Source of the DNA: Candidatus Marsarchaeota G1 archaeon BE_D
Lineage (GTDB): Archaea > Thermoproteota > Thermoprotei_A > Marsarchaeales > Marsarchaeaceae
Direction of reading: 5' to 3'
DNA: 64,000 nucleotides
Assembly: GCA_003019595.1 (NCBI GenBank)
Contig: NEXD01000001.1
Coordinates: 43,698 to 107,697, forward strand
In this document: piece after piece, positions 43,815 to 53,656 of the stretch
Numbering within the stretch: position 1 is the first letter of the stretch
How the letters are laid out: each line of letters starts with the position of its first letter
The notes under the pieces: model-generated
Databases searched by the model: none
The model's input: the letters and a program-made list of their open reading frames with translations, nothing else
Told to the model about the DNA's origin: nothing
Translations under genes and position numbers: made by a program

Positions 43815-44303
43815 ATGGTTAACGGAGCCAATCATACTTCAAGTGGCATTAAATTAGAAGAACAAAATAAAAAATTAATAACACTCATTCCAAACAATGT
43901 TGCTAAAATTGGCTATGAGTTCGTCTTTACAAAAATTACAGGGACGGAGTGTGAGTCTTGTAAGGTTAGGGCAGTTTGTCTAGATAATCTCAGCGTTGGG
44001 AAAAAATATGTTGTAAAAGAAGTCAAGATGATTGAACATCACTGCCCTCTAGTAGGTTTGAACGCAAAAGTGGTTCAAGTCGAGCTGGCCGAAACGCAAG
44101 TTAGCATAGAAAAGTCAAGAGTCATTGTCGGCGCAACCATTAGTTATTCACCAATTAATTGTAACTGGAAATTTTGTAAAAATTATACAGTTTGTGTAGA
44201 TAATGGTCTTTTGGAAGGCGAAAAAGTTAAAATAATAGAAAAGGTGAGTGAACTCGATTGTCCACGCGGCTTTAAATTGGCTCGAGTGCTCGTCAAATCC
44301 TAG
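43815..44303 (+). CDS. UPF0179 family Cys-rich protein
   Basis: A 162-aa archaeal protein of unknown function. Eight Cys occur in paired blocks: GTECESCKVRAVC, EHHCPL, PINCNWKFCKNYTVC and ELDCP, arranged as two repeats of C-x2-C-x4-C ... HCP. This suggests metal or Fe-S binding. It is convergent with the FKBP gene. Confidence 0.8.
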   Translation: MVNGANHTSSGIKLEEQNKKLITLIPNNVAKIGYEFVFTKITGTECESCKVRAVCLDNLSVGKKYVVKEVKMIEHHCPLVGLNAKVVQVELAETQVSIEKSRVIVGATISYSPINCNWKFCKNYTVCVDNGLLEGEKVKIIEKVSELDCPRGFKLARVLVKS

Positions 44304-44314
44304 CGATAATAATG

Positions 44315-45112
44315 CTACGATTGTTTTCTTTCTTCGCTCTGTATAGTCTCTTTCGAGACTTCAGTTTGTTTTTGTGGAAGTTTGTAAGTAAACTTTTCGA
44401 TAAATATTACACTCTCAATATTGTCAAGGTATTTGATAACGTCTCTCACCAATCTGATCTTAAAGGATTGTAACGATTCAGAATAGAGCAACTCCTCTGG
44501 AATTTCTATTCTGACATTAGAGTCATCAATGGACACCTTAAATTTGTCACGTGACACTGTAGGAATTAATCTGTGAATTAACTCTATAACTTTTTCTACA
44601 GGGTCTGTGACAATTTTCTTTATTTCAAATTCGTACACAAGGGTTTTGCCACTATAAGGATGATTAAAGTCTAGTTGCACCCTTCCTGCATTAACAGTCC
44701 TTATTATAGCAAGTTGACCATTTACTTCAACGGTCTTTCCCACCTCGGGTTTTATGTTCCTTTTTAAAAATTCTCTTTCAGACACAATTTTTATTTTGCT
44801 AGGATCTCTTGCCCCAAAGCCTTCTTGAGGTTCAACTTCTATAAGTTTTCGTTGACCGACATCGCTTTCAAGAATTGCCTTATCGAATCCAGGAACCACC
44901 CAACCTTCTCCAGCAATAATAAGCACTGGTTCGTAAACTTCCCTCTCTCTGAAAATGCCACTCTTTTTTGCAACTTCTGCGCTTGTTGTATCAAACACCT
45001 CATTTGTTTCTTTAAATCTTCCTGTAAATTCAACAATTACAAAGTCGCCTTTTTTGACCACTTTATATCCAAATGAGCTATAAGGTTCAAGATATAAGCG
45101 TTTAACCGCCAC
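44315..45112 (-). CDS. FKBP-type peptidyl-prolyl isomerase (long archaeal type)
   Basis: A 265-aa foldase. FVIVEFTGRFKETNEVFDTT starts the FKBP domain; ILIAGEGWVVPGFDKAILESDVGQ and VEPQEGFGARDPSKI match the SlyD-like type with an inserted flap. A C-terminal extension of about 100 residues has no assigned family and ends charged (EERKQS). It overlaps the NIP7-like gene by 11 nt. Confidence 0.9.
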   Translation of the reverse strand: MAVKRLYLEPYSSFGYKVVKKGDFVIVEFTGRFKETNEVFDTTSAEVAKKSGIFREREVYEPVLIIAGEGWVVPGFDKAILESDVGQRKLIEVEPQEGFGARDPSKIKIVSEREFLKRNIKPEVGKTVEVNGQLAIIRTVNAGRVQLDFNHPYSGKTLVYEFEIKKIVTDPVEKVIELIHRLIPTVSRDKFKVSIDDSNVRIEIPEELLYSESLQSFKIRLVRDVIKYLDNIESVIFIEKFTYKLPQKQTEVSKETIQSEERKQS

Positions 45113-45593
45113 GCCGTAAATACCACCCCTTATCCACTAAGTTTATAATAACCCTTGAGCCAACCACGGTTTTTCCAATTCCAAGCACATCTTTTTTTGT
45201 GTTTAAAATCAGAAAGAGTGATTCTTTGTCTGCTATGCGTTCTAAAGTTATGTCTTTTCCGTAAAGGAATTTAGCTGCTAGTCTATCGTTAACAACTAGT
45301 GTGTTATTCAACTTACCAAGCCGATAAAGGTGCTCAGCCAGATCCAAGCTTAGCTTGAACTTCTTGTTTTTAAATGACCCGCCGTAAATCCCTGCAAAAT
45401 AAACATTATGAAATTTAGAAATTTCGTAAACGGTTTCGTGTAAAAGATTATCTTTGATAATAAACAACTCTGCGTACTTTAACTCGTGTATACACATCAA
45501 ATATTTTTGAGGAATCGAAGCCCCAATTTTGTTCAATTCTTTCAAGATTTCTTGTTTTTCCAAATTATTAGGCGGTCTAAGAATGTCCATCAT
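45102..45593 (-). CDS. NIP7-like PUA-domain protein
   Basis: A 163-aa protein. The block VYFAGIYGGSFKNKKFKLSLDLAE and the following VNDRLAAKFLYGKDI (PUA start) resemble the ribosome-biogenesis factor NIP7. The C-terminal PUA strand region reads NTKKDVLGIGKTVV. It overlaps the NSUN methyltransferase gene by 4 nt; NIP7-type proteins are reported to act on rRNA with such enzymes, so a joint role is plausible. Confidence 0.72.
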   Translation of the reverse strand: MMDILRPPNNLEKQEILKELNKIGASIPQKYLMCIHELKYAELFIIKDNLLHETVYEISKFHNVYFAGIYGGSFKNKKFKLSLDLAEHLYRLGKLNNTLVVNDRLAAKFLYGKDITLERIADKESLFLILNTKKDVLGIGKTVVGSRVIINLVDKGWYLRRGG

Positions 45594-46522
45594 GTCTTTT
45601 CCACTCTACAAACAAAGAAACCTTCTGTTCCCTGTTTATGATGAAAAAATCTGAGTGCCCCTTTAAGCCAAGGACTTTCCGAGTTCTGGATTATTTGGTT
45701 AGATGAATCTATCGGCTTAATATGTGCACCAAGTTTTATTCCATGAGAGACCACGTCTTCTCCTTCTTCCTTTAAAACACTACAAGTTGAATAAACTAAT
45801 GTTCCACCCCTTTTTAGAACGCGAAAAGCTACTTCAAAAAGCTGCTTTTGAAGATTTTGTAATTCAATTACGTCAGCTTCTGTTATGCGTGTTTTTAGCT
45901 CAGGATATTTTGAGAAAAGCCCACTACCTGTACAAGGTGCGTCCAATAAAACCTTGTCAAATAAAATGTTGAGTTTTAAAACGTTACGGCCATCCATTTG
46001 TAATACTATCACATTTTCGCAACCCATTCTCGAAATGTTGGATCTGAGCGCAAACACCCTGTCTCTTTTTGGCTCAACAGCCACAACCACACCCTTATTC
46101 ATCATGAGTTGAGAAATATAGGTAGTCTTCCCTCCAACGCCAGCTGCAATGTCAAGAATTATTTCACCGGGCTGAGGGTCTAAGCTTTCTACTATAAGCA
46201 TTGAAATAGGACTTTGGATAAAATAATACCCAAAAAGGTATTCATTTGTTGAGCCTAGTGTAGGTGAGATTGGTTCTTTTACGACTTGAAAGCCCCATTT
46301 TAGATAATCTATTTTTTTAAATGAAAAACCCTTTTTTGTAAGACGTGAAATTGTTTCTTTAGCCCCTTTTTTTAACGAGTTGACGCGTATTGCTTTTGGC
46401 ACGGGTTTAAGATCACTTTCAGCCAATCGTAAAGCCTCATCATTTAATTGTTCGGATAGTTTTGTTGCCAAATAATCATTAAAGTTGTACTCCGTCATTA
46501 GTGTTTTTTTAATTTCTTTCAT
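45590..46522 (-). CDS. RNA cytosine-C5 methyltransferase (NSUN/Nop2 family)
   Basis: A 310-aa methyltransferase. SAM motif LDIAAGVGGKTTYISQLM, motif IV VLLDAPCTGSGLFSKYPELK and motif VI VYSTCSVLKEEGEDVV each carry the expected Cys of the two-cysteine mechanism. The N-terminal part is helical. rRNA or tRNA substrate cannot be decided. Confidence 0.9.
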   Translation of the reverse strand: MKEIKKTLMTEYNFNDYLATKLSEQLNDEALRLAESDLKPVPKAIRVNSLKKGAKETISRLTKKGFSFKKIDYLKWGFQVVKEPISPTLGSTNEYLFGYYFIQSPISMLIVESLDPQPGEIILDIAAGVGGKTTYISQLMMNKGVVVAVEPKRDRVFALRSNISRMGCENVIVLQMDGRNVLKLNILFDKVLLDAPCTGSGLFSKYPELKTRITEADVIELQNLQKQLFEVAFRVLKRGGTLVYSTCSVLKEEGEDVVSHGIKLGAHIKPIDSSNQIIQNSESPWLKGALRFFHHKQGTEGFFVCRVEKT

Positions 46523-47469
46523 TTCTTCATTTTAAGATAAAGAAAAAAATATAGGCATCACTCTTATATTCTCGAAGATAGGAAATCCTTATCCTACTTT
46601 AGTTAACACGACCTGTTTTTATAGACCTCTTATACACTTAACGAGTACTCGTATTTGGTGACCTCAAGATTTTTGTTTGTCAATCCTGATAACACCTAGA
46701 TAACAGAATAGCTATAATAAATTAAATCTCCAACGCAAGGCTTTATCTCAGCACAATACCATTTAGAAAGAGGCAAGTTCGAACTTTGCGAGTCGCCGCA
46801 AAGCAGAGCTTTCATCTCTTCCACAAAGTTCTGTCCTCGGAGAGCCTTGCTATCTACACGTGTATTTATGTATCGGGGTGCGTTTGTGAATACATCACAA
46901 AAGCCTTAATAAGGCCTTGGTCATTTTGGTCATTTCTTATCAAAAAACCTATTTTGACTTATAAAAATAAGCCATTAAGCAGATCTTTAAAGAGTAAATA
47001 CAAACAAATTCTACGCGTGAGCTTTTACAAATTCCGAACGCTTAAAACACTTCACTGTTGAAAACAGAAAGCTTTTCAACTTATACACCGATAAAGAAGC
47101 ACAAAAAAAGCTTGGGTAAAGATCAGCTTAAACGGCTCGCTTTATGTCATAATAAAGCAAAACCTTGTCAGTTTCCCAATTTTGCAAATCACTAAAGACT
47201 TTCTGATTATTTCCGTAAGAGAAATCTTTAAGTGTTATCAATTACCGCATTTACAACAGCTTGCGCGAGTGTTTGAGGTAAAATCAACTAAAACTTCGAA
47301 ACACCAAATTTTTCACTACCATTTGTGAAATCACTTTGGCAACTTGAACGTTTTTTAAAGTAAGACGCTTGGTACCATCGCGTAAATTGTTTCGCCTCTA
47401 TCCTTTTAGCTTTGCGAGTATGCAGAGCGGCTGTGTTTTGAAAAGCTTTACCGTGTGATGCTCACAAAA
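46523..47469. other. Long intergenic region (947 nt), no gene recognised
   Basis: Between NSUN and tRNA-His. Many short frames but no continuous protein-like sequence on either strand; the ORF 46786-47061 has no recognisable features. One motif, GTATTTGGTGACCTCAAGATTT (about 46650), loosely resembles the repeated ATTTGGTG motif. It may be decayed accessory DNA. Confidence 0.4.
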
Positions 47470-47545
47470 GGCCGCAGGCGGGATTTGAACCCGCGTTCCC
47501 CGGCTCCACAGGCCGGTGCGTTGACCAGACTACGCTACTGCGGCC
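47470..47545 (-). tRNA. tRNA-His(GTG)
   Basis: On minus: G-1 is encoded, then acceptor GCCGCAG/CTGCGGC with C73, so the His identity pair G-1:C73 is genomic. Anticodon stem CCGGC/GCCGG, loop CTGTGGA (anticodon GTG), T arm GCGGG-TTCAAAT-CCCGC. No intron. Confidence 0.92.
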
Positions 47546-47605
47546 ACACGCACAAATTCCAACAAAATTCTTATTTTTGACCAATATATAAGGTATTTCT
47601 GTGGT

Positions 47606-47718
47606 GGGCCCGTAGCTCAGCCTGGTAGAGCGGCAGGCTCATAAGCTCCATATCGGGCTGAGAGACCTGACGGTCGAGGGTTCAAAAGAGGCTTCCTCTG
47701 AAAATCCCTTCGGGCCCA
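47606..47718 (+). tRNA. tRNA-Met(CAT), elongator type, with two introns
   Basis: Acceptor GGGCCCG/CGGGCCC and D arm GCTC..GAGC are normal. The anticodon loop reads CTCATA, then a 21-nt intron (47644-47664), then A and CCTGA. The T stem GAGGG/CCCTT encloses TTCAA, an 18-nt insert (47686-47703, with AGAGG/CCTCT hairpin), then AT. Removing both restores TTCAAAT. A G27-A43 mismatch remains in the anticodon stem. Confidence 0.85.
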
Positions 47719-47731
47719 CCTCTTTAAAAAG

Positions 47732-48016
47732 GTGAAGACTATGGCAAAGGGAAAAGTTGTCGTGGTGGCAAAAATATATCCAAAAGACATTAATACCGAC
47801 AGAAACATGATATTACAACTCCTTTCTTTAAAATTGAATGGGATCGCTGAAATAAAAAAAGTGGAAGAAGAACCTATAGCGTTTGGTTTAGTCGCTTTAA
47901 AACTGCACATGGTTCTCCCAGAAGACACGGAAGGCGGCACTGATGTTATTGAAAATGCGGCAAGTTCTATCGAGCTTATAAGTAATGTAGAGATAACGCA
48001 TGTTTACAGATTATAG
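47732..48016 (+). CDS. ef1b: Translation elongation factor 1-beta
   Basis: A 94-aa nucleotide exchange factor for EF-1alpha. The start AKGKVVVVAKIYPKDINTD and the C-terminal VIENAASSIELISNVEITHVYRL are typical. GGTGA about 10 nt before the ATG may act as ribosome binding site. The gene begins 13 nt after tRNA-Met, so it may share its transcript. Confidence 0.94.
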   Translation: MKTMAKGKVVVVAKIYPKDINTDRNMILQLLSLKLNGIAEIKKVEEEPIAFGLVALKLHMVLPEDTEGGTDVIENAASSIELISNVEITHVYRL

Positions 48017-48078
48017 ACTCCGAACTTCAACTAAACACATAAGTTTTTGCGTAACGCTTTTTTTTCTGAAAAGAGTTT

Positions 48079-50316
48079 GTGATAAATAGGTGCCTATGCT
48101 TGTCTGCCTCTGACAGAGGCGTTAATTCCTTACCACCAGAAGATGGTTCAGTGGTATTAAGAGTAGCGGAAGCTAAACAGCGCGATGTTGGAAGAAACAA
48201 GGTGAGAATAGACTCGGATATTATGGCAAAAATCAATGTCGGTATAGGAGATGTCGTCGAAATTTACGGTAAAAGGCGTACAGTCGCGATAGTATGGCCA
48301 GCTTATGTTGAAGATAAGGGTACAGACACAATCAGAATGGATGGGCTGATAAGAAAAAACTGTGGTGTCAGTATTGGCGACAAAGTGGTAGTAAGAAAAA
48401 TAACACCCAAACCCGCAGTCATGGTTAAGCTTGCCCCATCCTCTTATTCAATAACAGTAGACGCCCCCTTTATTTCTTATGTTAAAAAGAAACTAGTAGA
48501 CTATCCACTAGTTGAAGGTGACACGGTCCTTATACCAGTGCTTGGTCAAGCGATTTCATTTTTGGTGGTCTCAGTCAAACCACCAGACGCTGTGATGGTG
48601 ACCGAAAACACTCAAATAACAATTCTTGATAAACCAGCAGAAAGCACAGGTGTTCCACGTGTAACTTATGAAGATATAGGTGGCATGAAAGACGTAATAC
48701 CAAAAGTTCGCGAAATGATAGAGTTGCCATTAAGGCACCCAGAACTTTTTAAGAGGCTAGGAATCGAACCACCTAAGGGTGTGCTTCTTTATGGCCCACC
48801 AGGTACAGGAAAGACGTTATTAGCCAAAGCCGTCGCAAACGAAACAGAAGCTTATTTTGTCGCCATAAACGGGCCTGAAATTATGAGTAAGTTTTACGGT
48901 GAAAGTGAACAAAAGCTTAGAGAAGTTTTCGAAGACGCTAAAAAACATGCGCCCGCAATAATATTTATCGATGAACTAGATGCAATTGCTCCAAAGCGTG
49001 AGGAAGTTACAGGCGAAGTGGAACACAGAGTAGTCGCACAGTTGCTCACACTCATGGATGGCTTAGAAGCCAGAGGCGACGTGATTGTAATCGGTGCGAC
49101 AAACAGAGCGGGTGCTCTTGACCCTGCGCTACGGAGACCAGGTAGATTTGATAGAGAAATAGAAATCACTCTTCCAGACAAGCAAGGAAGGATGGAAATT
49201 CTACAGATACACACTAGGAATATGCCTCTTGAAAAAGACGTTGACCTTAGAAGACTTGCGGATATGACGCATGGTTACACAGGTGCTGATTTAGCAGCTT
49301 TGGCAAGAGAAGCTGCTATGAAAGCTCTTCGACGATATCTACCGACAATAAACGTAGAACAAGAAAGCATTCCGCCAGAAATACTTGAAAAGATGACTGT
49401 TAAGATGGAAGATTTTCTTGCCGCTTACAAAGAAGTGGTTCCAACGACTTTGCGCGAAGTTTATATAGAAACACCTGAAGTCAGATGGGATCAAATAGGA
49501 GGTTTGAAAGAAGTACGAGAGTTGCTCAAAGAATCAGTCGAGTGGCCACTTAAGAATCCCGAAGTCTTCGAAAGATTTGGTATAAAGCCTACTAAAGGAA
49601 TACTCTTGTACGGACCTCCAGGGTGCGGAAAGACGTTAATTGCAAAAGCAATTGCCACTGAAAGCGAAGCCAACTTTATAACAATAAAAGGTCCAGAAAT
49701 TTTCAGCAAATGGCTTGGTGAATCAGAAAAAGCGATTAGAGAAGCGTTTAGAAGAGCAAGGCAATCCGCTCCCTGTGTGCTCTTTCTTGACGAGCTTGAT
49801 GCAATAGCACCTTTGAGAGGGTCGGGTTACGAAGACTCTGGTGCAACAGAAAGAGTGGTCACACAACTGCTTACAGAGCTTGATGGTATTGAAAAATTAG
49901 AAAATGTAGTTGTTATAGGCGCGACTAATAGACCAGACATACTTGATCCAGCATTGCTCCGACCAGGAAGGCTCGAAAGGCTTGTTTATGTTGGTCCACC
50001 AGAACCAGCAGAAAGACTTGAAATACTTAAAATCTATACTAAGAAGATGCCACTTGCGCCAGATGTTGACCTTTCAAAACTTGCGGATATGACCGAAGGT
50101 TACAGCGGTGCTGATTTAGAGATGTTGTGTCGTGAAGCGGCTCTTTCCGCTTTGCGTAGTGATATAAACGCAAAGTTTGTAAGGGCTCAAGATTTTGAAA
50201 AAGCGCTTAAGATTGTAAGACCGTCAATTACCGAAGATATGATTAGATACTATAAAAGCTGGGGAGAAAGAGCAAGGCAATTCAAGTCACGAGAGCCTCT
50301 TGTGAGTTACGCATAG
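48079..50316 (+). CDS. cdc48: CDC48/VCP-like AAA+ unfoldase
   Basis: A 745-aa two-ring unfoldase. N domain ([20 protein letters not shown]), D1 Walker A GPPGTGKT and Walker [10 protein letters not shown]2 Walker A GPPGCGKT and Walker B FLDELDAI, each followed by ATNR and an Arg finger. The conserved N domain starts at about residue 25, so the real start may be GTG 48151 or TTG 48100 and not GTG 48079. Followed by a winged-helix gene 10 nt downstream. Confidence 0.95.
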   Translation: MINRCLCLSASDRGVNSLPPEDGSVVLRVAEAKQRDVGRNKVRIDSDIMAKINVGIGDVVEIYGKRRTVAIVWPAYVEDKGTDTIRMDGLIRKNCGVSIGDKVVVRKITPKPAVMVKLAPSSYSITVDAPFISYVKKKLVDYPLVEGDTVLIPVLGQAISFLVVSVKPPDAVMVTENTQITILDKPAESTGVPRVTYEDIGGMKDVIPKVREMIELPLRHPELFKRLGIEPPKGVLLYGPPGTGKTLLAKAVANETEAYFVAINGPEIMSKFYGESEQKLREVFEDAKKHAPAIIFIDELDAIAPKREEVTGEVEHRVVAQLLTLMDGLEARGDVIVIGATNRAGALDPALRRPGRFDREIEITLPDKQGRMEILQIHTRNMPLEKDVDLRRLADMTHGYTGADLAALAREAAMKALRRYLPTINVEQESIPPEILEKMTVKMEDFLAAYKEVVPTTLREVYIETPEVRWDQIGGLKEVRELLKESVEWPLKNPEVFERFGIKPTKGILLYGPPGCGKTLIAKAIATESEANFITIKGPEIFSKWLGESEKAIREAFRRARQSAPCVLFLDELDAIAPLRGSGYEDSGATERVVTQLLTELDGIEKLENVVVIGATNRPDILDPALLRPGRLERLVYVGPPEPAERLEILKIYTKKMPLAPDVDLSKLADMTEGYSGADLEMLCREAALSALRSDINAKFVRAQDFEKALKIVRPSITEDMIRYYKSWGERARQFKSREPLVSYA

Positions 50317-50326
50317 GCGTAATTAT

Positions 50327-50560
50327 ATGGTTCAGCGCTTAATTCAAACAGAAAAACTTGAACGCTTCATATACGAATATTTGTTAGAAAAGGGATCTGC
50401 TGTCACCCTAAGCGAATTAAAAGAAGCTTTAAAAAGATTTTCGGGAATTTCAGATCAGAAAATTCGTCACGCGATAATGAAGCTTGAAATGTATGGATTT
50501 GTGGTGACGTACGAAAGGAAAGAAAATGATTTGACTATAACAATCAAGGAGAGACCCTAA
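50327..50560 (+). CDS. Small winged-helix protein
   Basis: A 77-aa winged-helix-like protein (EKLERFIYEYLLEKGSAVTLSELKEALK, then helix HAIMKLEMYGFVVTYERKENDLTITI as recognition helix and wing). It sits between cdc48 and fen1 and its stop overlaps the FEN1 start (TAATG), so the three are one operon. Function unknown; DNA binding is inferred from fold only. Confidence 0.65.
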   Translation: MVQRLIQTEKLERFIYEYLLEKGSAVTLSELKEALKRFSGISDQKIRHAIMKLEMYGFVVTYERKENDLTITIKERP

Positions 50561-51588
50561 TGGGAGTAGACCTTTCAGAGCTAGTACCGCGTAAAACCGT
50601 GGAATTACAAGCGCTTCCTAAGGAGGGAATCGCAATTGATGGAAATAACGCGCTATACCAATTTCTTACTGTTATTCGACAACCAGATGGCACACCTCTT
50701 ATGAATACTAGAGGCCAGATAACTAGTCATCTACAGGGATTATTTTACAGAACAATAAATTTTATCGAGCTTGGCTTAAGACCAATTTATGTTTTCGATG
50801 GTGAAGTTTTGCCATTAAAGAGACAAGAAATCGCAAAAAGGTCTGAAAGAAGGGAAAAAGCAAAGGAGGAAGCAGAAAGGGCAAAGGAGCTAGGGCTTTA
50901 CGAAGAAGCGTACAAAAAATCGGTTCAAGCTGCACGCCTAGATAAGCAAATGGTAGAACAGGCAAAAAAACTGTTACAGCTTATGGGAGTCCCATTTGTT
51001 GATGCGCCTTTTGAAGGTGAGGCGCAGGCAGCTAAAATAGTGTTAGACGGAAAGGCCTATGCCTGTGTTAGTCAAGATTATGATTCTTTGCTTTTTGGCG
51101 CCCCACGACTTATTCGCAATCTTACGATATCAGGCAAAAGAAAATTACCGAATAAGAATGAGTATATAGAAATTAAACCAGAAATTATAGAATTGAACCA
51201 AGTGCTTTCGACGCTAGGACTAGAAAGAAGACAGCTTATTTGGCTTGCGATTTTGATAGGCACGGACTATAATCCAGAGGGTTTTCCAAACATTGGACCA
51301 AAGACCGCTTTAAAGCTCATTAAGCAATACGGCACGCTACAAAAAGTGTTGGAAGTAAAAGGACTAAAGCCAGACTTTGATTTGGAAGCGGTTGAGCAGG
51401 AATTCTTAAATCCACATGTCAAAAACGATTATGAAATAGTATGGGGGAACGTTCAAAAAGACGCAATAATAAATTATCTTTGTGAAGAGCAGGATTTTTC
51501 AAGAGAAAGAGTTGAAGCAGCGTTGCAAAGACTGATTAAAGCAAGAAGTGGCGGTTTTCAGCAAACGCTTGAAAAATGGTTTAGCTAG
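50560..51588 (+). CDS. fen: Flap endonuclease FEN1
   Basis: A 342-aa structure-specific nuclease for Okazaki-fragment maturation. N-region block IAIDGNNALYQFL with catalytic Asp, PIYVFDGE, the I-region VDAPFEGEAQAA and ACVSQDYDSLLFG acidic cluster, and the helix-hairpin-helix IGTDYNPEGFPNIGPKTAL. The C-terminus QQTLEKWF is a PIP box for the PCNA encoded at 28.7 kb. It overlaps the convergent PCMT gene by 8 nt. Confidence 0.95.
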   Translation: MGVDLSELVPRKTVELQALPKEGIAIDGNNALYQFLTVIRQPDGTPLMNTRGQITSHLQGLFYRTINFIELGLRPIYVFDGEVLPLKRQEIAKRSERREKAKEEAERAKELGLYEEAYKKSVQAARLDKQMVEQAKKLLQLMGVPFVDAPFEGEAQAAKIVLDGKAYACVSQDYDSLLFGAPRLIRNLTISGKRKLPNKNEYIEIKPEIIELNQVLSTLGLERRQLIWLAILIGTDYNPEGFPNIGPKTALKLIKQYGTLQKVLEVKGLKPDFDLEAVEQEFLNPHVKNDYEIVWGNVQKDAIINYLCEEQDFSRERVEAALQRLIKARSGGFQQTLEKWFS

Positions 51589-52255
51589 GCCTGAATTCTT
51601 CTCCTGCCCTTCGAAGTTGGACAAAACTACACTCAATTACTTCATTTTCTTTAATTCCTTCTTGTGTTCGTTTAGCTTTTATGAGTAATTGTGGTTCCCC
51701 TTGGATGCCATAAGGGTATAGCAAAATACCCCCGATTTTTAACTGTTCGTATAACATTTTTGGCTTTTCCACCAATGCGGCTGTGACGTAAATTCTATCG
51801 AATGGGGCCTCTTCTTTTAACCCATAAAAACCATCACCCAAGTGAATAGATATTTTTGTTTTGAAGTTATAGGAAGAAAGAATTCTTTTCGCTCTTTCAA
51901 GCAAAAAGGGATTTATTTCAATAGAATGAATTTCCCCTCCGCTTAAGTAGTCTAAAGCACACGCGGTCACTGCCAAATGGTACCCGCTACCTGTTCCTAT
52001 TTCGAGAATCTTTAGCCCTGATTGAAGCTCAAGTTGTTCTAAGTAAATTGCAACCATATGTGGTGCTGAGCTTGTTTGCCCATATCCAATAGGTAAGGGA
52101 ACGTCTTTATAGGCGTGTTCAGGCGCAAGATTCACAAACTTCTCGCGTTCGATTGTAAGAAACGCGTGTTCCACGTGTTTACTCATAATGTAACCATTTT
52201 CGACAAGTTTTTTTACCATCTTTAACCTTAAATCATAAACTTTTTCATTTGGCAT
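51581..52255 (-). CDS. pcm: Protein-L-isoaspartate O-methyltransferase
   Basis: A 224-aa repair methyltransferase for isoaspartyl residues. PLPIGYGQTSSAPHMVAIYLEQL and LKILEIGTGSGYHLAV are the family substrate and SAM motifs; FDRIYVTAALVEKPKMLYEQLKIGGILLYP follows. The start codon (CAT at 52253-52255 on plus) directly abuts the ATG of the divergent DUF371 gene. ATG 52219 is an alternative start. Confidence 0.92.
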   Translation of the reverse strand: MPNEKVYDLRLKMVKKLVENGYIMSKHVEHAFLTIEREKFVNLAPEHAYKDVPLPIGYGQTSSAPHMVAIYLEQLELQSGLKILEIGTGSGYHLAVTACALDYLSGGEIHSIEINPFLLERAKRILSSYNFKTKISIHLGDGFYGLKEEAPFDRIYVTAALVEKPKMLYEQLKIGGILLYPYGIQGEPQLLIKAKRTQEGIKENEVIECSFVQLRRAGEEFRPS

Positions 52256-52693
52256 ATGCGAATCATATCATTTACAGGGCGAGGACACAAAAATATTCTT
52301 GCATTACACGATACCACCATAGAATTTACTCGGGAAAAGAGGTTGACTAAAAGAGGTGATTGCATAATTTTGGTTGACTGCACGATGGCAGCAAAAGATA
52401 TACCCGAAGATTTCAAAAGGCTAATGAGGGACGATCATGCAACGTTAATTTTTGAAATACGAGTGGATCATCTTTTTGACACAATTATAGCACACGGTAG
52501 TAAAAATCTCACACTAGAAGATCCAGTAAGCATGGTAATAAGAAAAAGCGGATACATATCCCCAAGAACTGTGGCGATTTATGCGAACAAATCAGCACGA
52601 GACTTGGATAGAAAGTTGATAGGCGAATTACAAAAAGAGAAAAGAGCGTCTGTGACCATAAAGCTGATCACCGCAATTCAAGATCATATCTAA
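52256..52693 (+). CDS. DUF371 family protein
   Basis: A 145-aa archaeal protein of unknown function. The family block RGHKNILALHDTTIEFTREKRLTKRGDCIILVDC is clear. Later SARDLDRKLIGELQKEKRA is also typical. Its start abuts the PCMT start, so its promoter must lie inside PCMT coding sequence (TAAATCATAAAC, about 25 nt upstream). It overlaps the convergent Trm5 gene by 26 nt. Confidence 0.85.
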   Translation: MRIISFTGRGHKNILALHDTTIEFTREKRLTKRGDCIILVDCTMAAKDIPEDFKRLMRDDHATLIFEIRVDHLFDTIIAHGSKNLTLEDPVSMVIRKSGYISPRTVAIYANKSARDLDRKLIGELQKEKRASVTIKLITAIQDHI

Positions 52694-53600
52694 AAACAGC
52701 CTTTCTTGGCGCATACTCAAAAACCTTTTGTGATCGGATTAATGTGAGCGATTTTTTTTCTATGAGCGAGTTTATATCAGAAGGGTTTGCTATGTAAATG
52801 TGGATTCTCCCCCTTTTTTTGCAGAAAGTCTTTGCTAGATCTAAATATTTGATCGATTCAAAAGGAAGATTCATGATTATATGGTCGTACGAATTTTGTG
52901 GGTAGAAATTGCGAATGTCAGTGTTGTAGGGATTCACGAATTTCTCTACCTTATTCAGTTGGATATTTCTTTTCATTAGCTCGTATGCAATAGGATTAAT
53001 ATCGACCGCATCAACAAACGCTTTTGAATATTTGGCAATAGTTATTGCGAATGGTCCTACGCCAGCAAACATATCAAGAACTCTTTTACCGTTTTCAATC
53101 AAGCTTGCGATTCGCATTCTTTCGTGTGAAAGCCTAGGATTAAAGTACACCTTCTTAACGTCCACCCAGAAAAACAAACCGTTTTCTTTGTGTAGCGTTA
53201 ACGGCTTATCTTCTCCATATAAAAACTTTAATCGAGGAACTCTTTCTACACCTTCTACTTCTCCTATTTTTAAATAAAAAGATTTTAAAAATTTATAAAT
53301 GGATAACAACTTCTTAATTTCTTGAGAATAACGGATACCTCTTTTACCTTGTTTAAATATACACACATCGCCAATGATATCATACGGCAACAACACCTTC
53401 TTTGATTTCTCATTTTTTGGTAGTTTCATCTTTAGGTATTTCAAATTAAAACTCGTTTTGTCAATTTTTTTCTTAACTGGAAAGAAAACATAATCTTTGT
53501 CCTTCGTAATAGGATAATCCTTTAAAAGGAGACCCGTTTTACTTAACCACTTTTTAAATTTCTCTGCTTCTGTACGATTTATTCTTACTACTAACACCAT
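52668..53600 (-). CDS. trm5: tRNA (guanine-37-N1) methyltransferase Trm5
   Basis: A 310-aa methyltransferase making m1G37. SAM motif RVLDMFAGVGPFAITIAK, VDAVDINPIAYELMKRNIQLNKVE, and the NLPF motif in HIIMNLPFESIKYLD are visible. The N-terminal D1 domain is short. The gene lies divergent from AspRS with 56 nt between starts. Confidence 0.9.
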   Translation of the reverse strand: MVLVVRINRTEAEKFKKWLSKTGLLLKDYPITKDKDYVFFPVKKKIDKTSFNLKYLKMKLPKNEKSKKVLLPYDIIGDVCIFKQGKRGIRYSQEIKKLLSIYKFLKSFYLKIGEVEGVERVPRLKFLYGEDKPLTLHKENGLFFWVDVKKVYFNPRLSHERMRIASLIENGKRVLDMFAGVGPFAITIAKYSKAFVDAVDINPIAYELMKRNIQLNKVEKFVNPYNTDIRNFYPQNSYDHIIMNLPFESIKYLDLAKTFCKKRGRIHIYIANPSDINSLIEKKSLTLIRSQKVFEYAPRKAVFRYDLELR

Positions 53601-53656
53601 GCATTATACAATAGCTCATCAAGACTTAAAAGCTGGTCGTCTTTTTTTAAAGAGAG

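Noticed and set aside
46740-46860. T-arm-like GCAAG-TTCGAAC-TTTGC suggesting a tRNA
   Set aside because: No acceptor, D arm or anticodon arm could be drawn around it, and position 61 is not C.
36900-47469. Search for CRISPR arrays in gene-poor gaps
   Set aside because: No short direct repeats with regular spacers were seen.
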